This document shows positions 1-5,644 of a stretch of DNA of 10,677 nt, in pieces. The notes under the pieces are model-generated. The model did no database searches. It saw only the letters and a program-made list of their open reading frames with translations, and was not told the origin of the DNA. Made by a program: the position numbers and the translations under genes. The stretch is from assembly GCA_937871355.1 (NCBI GenBank), contig CALMPX010000445.1:1-10677 (forward strand), written 5' to 3'. Each line of letters begins with the position of its first letter. The first letter of the stretch is position 1. Source of the DNA: an uncultured Bdellovibrio sp. Its GTDB lineage: Bacteria > Bdellovibrionota > Bdellovibrionia > Bdellovibrionales > Bdellovibrionaceae.

Positions 1-1
1 T

Positions 2-628
2 TGCGTGGGTATGAAAGGTTCTCGTGTACAAAATATCGTCCAAGAATTGCGCGGCGAAAAATTTGATATCGTATTATGGAACGAAGACGTAACCCGTTTT
101 GTGTGTAATGCCTTGGGCCCTGCAGAAATTTCAAAAGTATTTCTTGATGAAGAAAACAAAGAGATGGAAATCGTAGTTCCCGATTCTGAATTAAGTAAAG
201 CGATTGGTAAACGAGGTCAAAATGTTCGTTTAGCCGCTAAATTAACCGGATGGAAATTAGACATCATTTCTTCTTCTTCGGCTCAAGCTCGTACGGCTGA
301 ATCGATTTTCAATCTGATGTTGATTCCTGGCATGAGTGAAACGATGGCGCAAAATATTTTGCAATCTGGTTTCGGATCATTCCAATCTTTATCAACAACT
401 ATTCCAGAAGAAGTGATGACTATTCCGGGATATGATGATGCAGATAAAGCAAAAAAATTAATCGCCGATGCCGCCGACTTAGTTAAGTCTTATAAAGACA
501 AAGGACTTCCAGTTCCTGTGTCTCCTCAGACCTTAGCATTAAAAGAAAATGCCGGCAGCATGAAGCAAAAAGCGGAAGAGCAGTTGAAAGCTGAACTTTC
601 AAAATTAAGTACTCAAGAAGAACAATAG
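2..628 (+). CDS. nusA: Transcription termination/antitermination factor NusA, C-terminal part (5' end outside window)
   Basis: NusA binds RNA polymerase and nascent RNA and modulates pausing, termination and antitermination. The reading frame is open at the window edge (first full codon at 2), so the N-terminal domain and S1 domain lie outside. Visible are the end of KH1 with its loop GMKG followed by SRVQ and the LRGEKFDIV strand, and KH2 with IGKRGQNVRLA. A C-terminal helix-hairpin-helix/acidic-repeat-like segment follows (LIPGMSETMAQNIL, then TIPGYDDADKAKKLI). It ends in a charged tail rich in Lys, Glu and Gln, stopping at TAG 626-628. Only one such C-terminal repeat is visible, while E. 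coli NusA has two. infB starts 56 nt downstream with no terminator between, which is the classical nusA-infB arrangement. The internal GTG at 5 is not the start: the Cys codon before it continues the conserved KH1 sequence. Confidence 0.96.
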   Translation, partial: CVGMKGSRVQNIVQELRGEKFDIVLWNEDVTRFVCNALGPAEISKVFLDEENKEMEIVVPDSELSKAIGKRGQNVRLAAKLTGWKLDIISSSSAQARTAESIFNLMLIPGMSETMAQNILQSGFGSFQSLSTTIPEEVMTIPGYDDADKAKKLIADAADLVKSYKDKGLPVPVSPQTLALKENAGSMKQKAEEQLKAELSKLSTQEEQ

Positions 629-684
629 TATTGGGCTTGATTTAGGTTTTTTAAAGTAGAAAAAAGAATAAGGATAAAATTTGC

Positions 685-3639
685 GTGAGTAATCCAAAAG
701 TATTTGAGTTTGCAAAAGAAATCGGAATGACCCCATTAGCTTTGATGGATAAGATCAAAGAATGGCAAATCCCAGTTAAGAATCACATGGCTGAACTAGA
801 GCCTGCCGTCTTAGCGCAAATTAAACAAAATTTATCAGGTCCCGCGGATGCGGCTGTTGAAAAGCCAAAGAAAACAGTTGCCAAAAAAGCGGCTGCGCCA
901 AAAGCTCCGAAAGCCGCAGCGGCCTCGAAGGCGATTCAAGCGCCAGCTAATAAAACGGCGACGAAAACAGCAGCGCTTAAAAAAGCCGAAGTGGTTGAAG
1001 CTCCGGTAGCTGTTGACGCCAGTGCGAAATCTTCCGTGATTCGTCGTAAAACGAAAGAAGCAGAGCCCGTTGCTGAAAAAACTAAGGTTTCGACTCCACC
1101 AGAAGCCGTGGTTGAAGCTCATGCTGTTGAAAAAGGAACTTCGGCAGTCGCGGCTCCTGTACAAGTTCTTAAAAATATTAAAACTGAAACGATCGTCGCA
1201 ACACCAGCAACTGAAAATAAAGTTTCTGAACCAGCTGTCGCCGCAACGGTGACTACGGTCACTCCCGTTGCAGCCGGTGCTCCAGTTCCCTCTCGTAAAA
1301 AAGAAGTCGCTATCGGGGGCAGTGGTATTTCAAGTTCAGCTAATGTCGCTAAACGAAATATTATCGGTCGTATGGATTTAAGCCGTGTGCAATCGCCGAA
1401 TGGTCCTTCTCAAGGGGGACGTCCCATGAGTGGTCCGCGTTCTTATCAAGGCAATAGCTCAGGTGGACCGCAGCAAGGTGGCTACCGTCCAGGAGGCGCG
1501 CCAGGTGGTAGTGGTGGCGGAGGTTTCAATAGTAATACTGGCGGTGGATTCAATAACCGTCAGGGTGGATCAACTCCTGCGGGACGTAATATCCGTGCGG
1601 GCTTTGTTGCAGCCGCGAACTCGATGCCAGATCCCATTCAAGAAGCTTACAACCACAGCGATACAAAACGTGATTTAGATAAAAAAGCTAAAAAGTTTGG
1701 TAACGCTACAGTCGGATTATCAGCTAAGGAAAAAGAAGCGGCAGAGCTTTTAACAAGTTTCAATGCTGTCGAATTCCGTAAGCGCGAGATGGTTTTTCAA
1801 CCTCGTAAAAAGCAAAGCACTTTAAACCGTGAATCGATGAAAACGCAAATCACGCAGCCTAAGGCATCGAAACGTGTTCTTAAAGTAAATAATAAAATGA
1901 AATTAGCTGATGCTGCTGAAGCCATGGGTTTGAAAGCCGCTCAATTAACTAAAGTATTAATGAAAAACGGTGTCATGGCGAACATGAATTCAGATCTTGA
2001 TTTTGATACATTAGCTTTGATTGTGCCTGAGTTCGGGTGGGAAGCACAAAACACTTTCAAAACAGCTGAAGAAGTTGTTGTTGATACGGCATTTGGAGAT
2101 TTAGAGGCCACTCAAATTATTCGTCCTCCTGTCGTCACTGTTATGGGGCACGTCGATCATGGCAAAACTTCTTTATTAGACAGTATCCGCAATGCCAGTG
2201 TCGCTTCGGGCGAGGCCGGCGGTATCACGCAACATATCGGTGCTTACTCTGTTAAATTAGAGGACGGAAGTCTTATTACTTTCTTAGATACTCCGGGCCA
2301 TGAAGCTTTCACAGCCATGCGTTCTCGTGGGGCGAATGCGACAGATATCGCCATTATCGTTGTTGCTGCAGATGATGGAATGATGCCGCAAACGGCGGAA
2401 GCCATCAGCCATGCTAAAGCGGCCGGCGTTCCAATGATTATTGCTGTTAATAAAATGGATAAGCCAGGAGCAAATCCAGATCGTATCAAACAGCAATTAA
2501 CTGAATTTGAAATCGTTCCCGAAGAATGGGGCGGCAATACGATTTTCTGTGAAGTTTCCGCTTTAAAGAAAACCGGTATTAAGGAATTATTAGAAAATAT
2601 TAAATTAATTGCTGAGGTTGCGGAACTAAAAGCGAACCCAGAACGCTCTGGAACAGGTATTGTTATTGAGGCCAAACTAGAAAAAGGTAAAGGTCCAGTC
2701 GCGACGATCTTAGTTAAAGACGGTCATGTTAAAGTTGGTCAGTATATTGTTGCGGGCTCAATGAAGGGTAAAGTTAAATCTTTAATTAATGATAAGGGTG
2801 AAAAAATTGATCGTGTCACTCCGGGATTGCCAGCCGAAGTTCTTGGATTAGAAGGTGTTCCTTCTGCCGGTGATCGTTTCGACGTTGTTGTTGACGAAAA
2901 AACAGCTGAAGAAGTTGTAACGATTCGTAAACAAGCGGCTCTCGAAGCAGCGACCGTCACAAAGAAAATGTCTCTAGAAGATATTTTCAAAAATGTAACT
3001 CGTGGTGATGTTAAAGATTTAAATATTATTTTAAAATCAGATGTTCATGGTTCTTTAGAAGCGATCAATGGCATGTTGAATAAATTAACTTCAGTAGAAG
3101 TTAAGAATAAAGTTATACTTTCAGGCGTTGGCGGTATCACTGAAAACGACGTGATGTTAGCTCACACTTCGAAAGGTGTTGTGATTGGTTTTAACGTTCG
3201 TCCTGATAATAATGCAGCGGCGAAAGCTAAGCAACTTGGCGTTGATATCAGAACATACACCATCGTGTACGAAATGATGGATGATATTAAAAAAGCAATG
3301 CAAGGTTTATTAGCTCCGCAAGTCATCGAAAAAGTGATGGGTACAGCCGAAGTTCGCAGTACTTTCAACGTTCCAAAAATTGGGACGATTGCAGGATGCT
3401 TCGTCATGACAGGAAAAGTTCAAAGATCGAATATGCTTCGCTTGGTTCGCCAAGGTAAGATTGTGTACGAAGGAAAAGTTTCTTCATTGAAACGTTTCAA
3501 AGACGACGCAAGAGAAGTGGTTGAAGGATTTGAATGTGGTATCGGGATTGAAAACTTTAACGATCTTAAAGCAGGCGATACCATCGAAGCTTACGTTAAA
3601 GAGGAAATCGCGCGCGAATTAACTCCGATGACAACTTAA
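685..3639 (+). CDS. infB: Translation initiation factor IF-2
   Basis: GTPase that brings initiator fMet-tRNA to the 30S subunit and promotes 50S joining. Order of parts in 984 aa: an IF2_N domain (about 1-50); an Ala/Lys/Val-rich, histone-tail-like disordered linker (about 55-225); a Gly/Asn/Gln/Arg-rich stretch (about 239-300); a second IF2_N-like domain (about 396-456); then the GTPase core. Its motifs are G1 GHVDHGKT (488-495), G2 GGITQHIG (512-519), G3 DTPGH (535-539), G4 NKMD (589-592) and G5 SAL (625-627). The C-terminal domains II, C1 and C2 follow to 984. The protein is longer than E. coli IF2 (890 aa) because of the linker. The start is GTG at 685 with AAGGA at 670-674, a rather long 10-nt spacing. 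The upstream in-frame codon TGC cannot start, and an out-of-frame TTG at 681 meets a stop after three codons. It sits in the nusA operon. A possible internal start is listed separately. Confidence 0.98.
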   Translation: MSNPKVFEFAKEIGMTPLALMDKIKEWQIPVKNHMAELEPAVLAQIKQNLSGPADAAVEKPKKTVAKKAAAPKAPKAAAASKAIQAPANKTATKTAALKKAEVVEAPVAVDASAKSSVIRRKTKEAEPVAEKTKVSTPPEAVVEAHAVEKGTSAVAAPVQVLKNIKTETIVATPATENKVSEPAVAATVTTVTPVAAGAPVPSRKKEVAIGGSGISSSANVAKRNIIGRMDLSRVQSPNGPSQGGRPMSGPRSYQGNSSGGPQQGGYRPGGAPGGSGGGGFNSNTGGGFNNRQGGSTPAGRNIRAGFVAAANSMPDPIQEAYNHSDTKRDLDKKAKKFGNATVGLSAKEKEAAELLTSFNAVEFRKREMVFQPRKKQSTLNRESMKTQITQPKASKRVLKVNNKMKLADAAEAMGLKAAQLTKVLMKNGVMANMNSDLDFDTLALIVPEFGWEAQNTFKTAEEVVVDTAFGDLEATQIIRPPVVTVMGHVDHGKTSLLDSIRNASVASGEAGGITQHIGAYSVKLEDGSLITFLDTPGHEAFTAMRSRGANATDIAIIVVAADDGMMPQTAEAISHAKAAGVPMIIAVNKMDKPGANPDRIKQQLTEFEIVPEEWGGNTIFCEVSALKKTGIKELLENIKLIAEVAELKANPERSGTGIVIEAKLEKGKGPVATILVKDGHVKVGQYIVAGSMKGKVKSLINDKGEKIDRVTPGLPAEVLGLEGVPSAGDRFDVVVDEKTAEEVVTIRKQAALEAATVTKKMSLEDIFKNVTRGDVKDLNIILKSDVHGSLEAINGMLNKLTSVEVKNKVILSGVGGITENDVMLAHTSKGVVIGFNVRPDNNAAAKAKQLGVDIRTYTIVYEMMDDIKKAMQGLLAPQVIEKVMGTAEVRSTFNVPKIGTIAGCFVMTGKVQRSNMLRLVRQGKIVYEGKVSSLKRFKDDAREVVEGFECGIGIENFNDLKAGDTIEAYVKEEIARELTPMTT
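1412..1428 (+). promoter_or_regulatory. Possible internal ribosome binding site and ATG inside infB
   Basis: AAGGGGG at 1412-1418 pairs well with the 16S anti-Shine-Dalgarno (one G-U in place of A-U). It lies 7 nt before an ATG at 1426 that is in the infB frame (Met248). Initiation here would give an IF2 of about 737 aa lacking the first IF2_N domain and the Ala/Lys linker but keeping the second IF2_N domain and the GTPase. E. coli infB is known to make shorter IF2 forms from internal starts. The site lies in Gly codons, so the G-run could be coding coincidence, and the palindrome GGGACGTCCC at 1416-1425 might partly mask it. Confidence 0.3.
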
Positions 3640-3657
3640 GGTTGTATCTTAGGTTGT

Positions 3658-4107
3658 ATGAAAAAAAATAGTTCTTCAGGTTTAAAAACAGATAGTCGTC
3701 GGATTTCTCGCGTCGAGCAAGAAATCCAATCTATCGTGTCTTTATACATTATTCAAAATTTACAGGCAGAGCTTCCAGGTTTAATCACCATTGGTCGTGT
3801 TCATGTACCTGGTGATTTACGTACAGCCAACGTGTACGTTAGCTTATTAAATATCCGCACTGAAGAAGACGAATCAGAAGGTAAGAAAATGCCATCTGAT
3901 AAACAGTTGGATAAAGCGATTAAGACTTTACAGTACTGGTCGAAAGATATGCAAGATGCCATCAATAGAAAATTACAAATGAAATACTTGCCGAAATTAA
4001 CTTTCTTCGCCGATGAATCGACTGAAAAAATTCTTCGTATCGAAAAAATTCTCTCCAACATGTCTACTTCAAAAGAAGTCAATGACATCGATGATGATGA
4101 AATTTAA
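3658..4107 (+). CDS. rbfA: 30S ribosome-binding factor A (RbfA)
   Basis: RbfA is a type II KH-like protein that binds the 30S precursor and helps 16S 5'-end maturation and late 30S assembly. The 149-aa sequence shows the family pattern: an N-terminal helix with RRISRVEQEIQSIV, a central strand region ending in DLRTANVYVSLL, a helix AIKTLQYWSKDMQDAI, and the near-universal LPKLTFFADES, followed by an acidic end (NDIDDDEI). It is longer than many RbfA proteins (usually about 115-135 aa). The extra length comes from a charged insert of roughly 14 residues after LLNIRTEED and from the acidic tail. ATG at 3658 lies 18 nt after the infB stop. AGG at 3651-3653 is a weak, close ribosome binding site, so coupling to infB translation is likely. 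An imperfect 12-nt tandem duplication covers this junction. Confidence 0.95.
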   Translation: MKKNSSSGLKTDSRRISRVEQEIQSIVSLYIIQNLQAELPGLITIGRVHVPGDLRTANVYVSLLNIRTEEDESEGKKMPSDKQLDKAIKTLQYWSKDMQDAINRKLQMKYLPKLTFFADESTEKILRIEKILSNMSTSKEVNDIDDDEI

Positions 4108-4112
4108 CTCGT

Positions 4113-5009
4113 ATGTCATCGGCTCATCATGGACTTCTTTTAGTTAACAAACCTTCGGGTTGCACCAGTCATGATGTCGTCTCTCAGGTTCGTAAAATAT
4201 TTAAAACTAAAGAAGTCGGACATTCTGGAACGCTTGATCCATTAGCCAGCGGGCTGATGGTGATTTTAATCGGCGAAGCCACCAAGTTGAGTTCATACAT
4301 CACAGAGGGAGATAAGTCTTATCAGGTTGATGTGCGCTTAGGGGTTGAAACAGATACTTTAGATATTACAGGACAAGTCTTATCTGAAAAACAAGTGATA
4401 TCGACAGAATTAGAAATTATTAATAAAGCGATGTCGCTTTACGGTGAAATGGATTTACCCATTCCACTTTATTCCGCTAAAAAAATAGATGGAAAAAAAC
4501 TTTACGAATACGCCCGCGAAGAAATTCCAGTGACGATTCCGACTAAAAAAATGAAATTTTGGGACATTGAAAACAAATCAAAAGATCAAAAAATATCATT
4601 TAAATTAGCTTGTTCTAAAGGAAGTTTTATTCGTTCATGGGTTAAGCTTTTGGGTCAAGAATTAGGTTGCGGGGCAACGATGTCGGCATTGATTCGAACC
4701 TCATCTCATAAACAAAAACTAGCTGATGCTGTTGATCTTGAAACTTTAAAAATGGAACTCAATCCTGAACGTCATTTAGTTTCTTTGGATCAGGCCCTTC
4801 CGGAAGTAAAGCGTATTAAAGTCAAAGGACAAGATCTCAACTTATTAAGAAATGGCCAAATCAGTCATGATCTGCGTTCGCGTTTGATTATTGTTTTCAA
4901 CCCTGAGACTGATCAGTATGTTCAGGTTTTAAATCCCGAGCAGAAGCTCGTTGCCTTGATTGGCGTTGAAGCAGGTAAAGGTCTTAAAATCCGCCGTATT
5001 TTTCACTAA
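4113..5009 (+). CDS. truB: tRNA pseudouridine(55) synthase TruB
   Basis: Makes pseudouridine 55 in the T-loop of tRNAs. The 298-aa protein begins with the TruB opening LLLVNKPSGCTSHDVV and carries the catalytic motif GHSGTLDPLASGLM, in which Asp42 is the expected nucleophile. It also has the conserved RLGVETDTLDITG (75-87), the YSAKKIDGKKLYEYAR loop (120-135) and the RSWVKLLGQELG segment near 175-190. The last ~75 residues form a short PUA-like C-terminal domain. The frame is closed by a TGA at 4098-4100, so ATG 4113, only 5 nt after the rbfA stop, is the first possible start. No Shine-Dalgarno is visible, which points to translational coupling with rbfA. It is probably the last gene of the nusA-led operon, since a terminator-like hairpin follows at 5059-5084. 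Confidence 0.96.
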   Translation: MSSAHHGLLLVNKPSGCTSHDVVSQVRKIFKTKEVGHSGTLDPLASGLMVILIGEATKLSSYITEGDKSYQVDVRLGVETDTLDITGQVLSEKQVISTELEIINKAMSLYGEMDLPIPLYSAKKIDGKKLYEYAREEIPVTIPTKKMKFWDIENKSKDQKISFKLACSKGSFIRSWVKLLGQELGCGATMSALIRTSSHKQKLADAVDLETLKMELNPERHLVSLDQALPEVKRIKVKGQDLNLLRNGQISHDLRSRLIIVFNPETDQYVQVLNPEQKLVALIGVEAGKGLKIRRIFH

Positions 5010-5226
5010 GTCGAGGCCTGGTGCTCGTAGCTTATCCAAAACTCATATAAGGGTATATAAAGGCTTGGATTTAAGGCCTTTTTTAAGGAAAGCCGCTTGC
5101 CAATGTCGGGTTAACTTGTTAACTATATGGGCTCTCTTACTGTTTTTTCCGTCAGCCATGACGATCAACCGGTTTGAGATTAACAATCAGTTTATGCGTA
5201 AAGCATAACGCTTCAAGGAGCACATA
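5010..5226 (+). promoter_or_regulatory. Long leader region upstream of rpsO (candidate S15 control region)
   Basis: The 217-nt gap holds no convincing gene. From 5' to 3' it contains a terminator-like hairpin (5059-5084, listed separately); the inverted repeat GTTAAC-TT-GTTAAC at 5110-5123; and a 6-bp hairpin TTATGC-GTAAA-GCATAA at 5192-5208. Two alternative pairings overlap the last hairpin and exclude it: 5196-5199 with 5208-5211, and 5201-5204 with 5210-5213. They end two nucleotides before the Shine-Dalgarno AAGGAG at 5215-5220. Promoter elements are weak: the best I can offer is ATGACG at 5158 and TAACAA at 5181 with 17-nt spacing. S15 is known to repress its own mRNA through leader structures in several phyla, but no known S15 motif was clearly recognised here. 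Confidence 0.4.
5059..5084 (+). terminator. Terminator- or attenuator-like hairpin after truB
   Basis: AAAGGC (5059-5064) pairs with GCCTTT (5076-5081) around an 11-nt loop, and the run of six T at 5079-5084 overlaps and follows the 3' arm. The stem is short and half A-U, so termination may be partial. The GGCTT at 5062-5066 can instead pair with AAGCC at 5090-5094, so an alternative fold exists. It could end the nusA-truB transcript or act as an attenuator before rpsO. Confidence 0.4.
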
Positions 5227-5496
5227 ATGGCAGTAAGCAAAGTAGACAAAGCAGAAATCTTAAAAAAATTCAAAACTAAAGAACTTGATACGGGATCTCC
5301 AGAAGTTCAAGTGGCGTTATTGACGGCAAATATCAATGCCTTAACAGGTCACTTCGTTATTCATAAGAAAGATAATCACGGACGCCGTGGTTTAATCACT
5401 TTAGTTAATCGTCGTCGTAAATTATTAGATTACTTAAAATCTAAAAATGTAAAACGCTACGAAGCATTGATCGCATCATTAAATATCCGTAAATAA
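5227..5496 (+). CDS. rpsO: 30S ribosomal protein S15
   Basis: S15 is a primary-binding protein of the 30S platform that binds the central domain of 16S rRNA. The 89-aa length is exactly usual for the family. Family signatures are present: LDTGSPEVQVALLT near the N-terminus, HFVIHKKDNHGRRGL in the rRNA-binding middle, and LVNRRRKLLDYLK near the C-terminus. The ATG has a textbook ribosome binding site, AAGGAG at 5215-5220, six nucleotides upstream. It lies between truB and pnp as in many bacteria. A long structured leader precedes it and a strong hairpin terminator follows, so it can be expressed independently of its neighbours at a high level. Confidence 0.98.
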   Translation: MAVSKVDKAEILKKFKTKELDTGSPEVQVALLTANINALTGHFVIHKKDNHGRRGLITLVNRRRKLLDYLKSKNVKRYEALIASLNIRK

Positions 5497-5507
5497 CAAA
5501 TTGAATC

Positions 5508-5540
5508 TTAAAAGGCCCTTTCAAGGGCCTTTTAAATTTT
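5508..5540 (+). terminator. Strong hairpin terminator between rpsO and pnp
   Basis: A perfect 13-bp inverted repeat, TTAAAAGGCCCTT (5508-5520) and its complement (5523-5535), is separated by only TC. The fold is a GC-rich core flanked by A/T runs. The 3' arm gives a U-run (TTTT at 5530-5533), with another TTTT at 5537-5540. It starts 12 nt after the rpsO stop. It should end most rpsO transcription; read-through RNA would carry a long duplex, comparable in position to the processing site between E. coli rpsO and pnp. Confidence 0.85.
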
Positions 5541-5556
5541 GGCTGGTCATAAATAC

Positions 5557-5585
5557 TTGTCCCAGTCTCAAATCCATCACATAAT
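5557..5585 (+). promoter_or_regulatory. Predicted sigma70-type promoter of pnp
   Basis: TTGTCC at 5557-5562 (4 of 6 to TTGACA) and CATAAT at 5580-5585 (5 of 6 to TATAAT) are separated by exactly 17 nt. They lie just after the rpsO terminator and about 60 nt before pnp. Transcription would start near 5592, giving a leader of about 53 nt. This leader is A-rich and contains a small hairpin (AGCAC 5613-5617 with GTGCT 5628-5632) directly before the AAGGAG at 5633-5638. Confidence 0.5.
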
Positions 5586-5644
5586 ATTCAAATTGAAAAA
5601 CAACAAACACACAGCACAAAAGAAGAAGTGCTAAGGAGCAAAAT

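Noticed and set aside
835..1164. 109-codon minus-strand ORF opposite the IF2 linker
   Set aside because: It is rich in Arg, Phe, Ser and Cys, as expected from the complement of an Ala/Lys repeat region; no start signal or recognisable domain.
2244..2675. 143-codon minus-strand ORF opposite the IF2 GTPase domain
   Set aside because: Lies wholly inside strongly conserved coding sequence of infB and shows no family motif; a shadow of the sense codons.
4960..5208. 82-codon plus-strand ORF from the truB end through the rpsO leader
   Set aside because: No ribosome binding site at its start, mixed composition, begins out of frame inside truB. Its 3' part could be read as a 16-codon leader peptide from ATG 5158, but that ATG also lacks a Shine-Dalgarno.
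5613..5632. 5-bp hairpin before the pnp ribosome binding site as a regulatory element
   Set aside because: Short stem with a 10-nt loop; not enough on its own to claim PNPase autocontrol, so only mentioned under the promoter.
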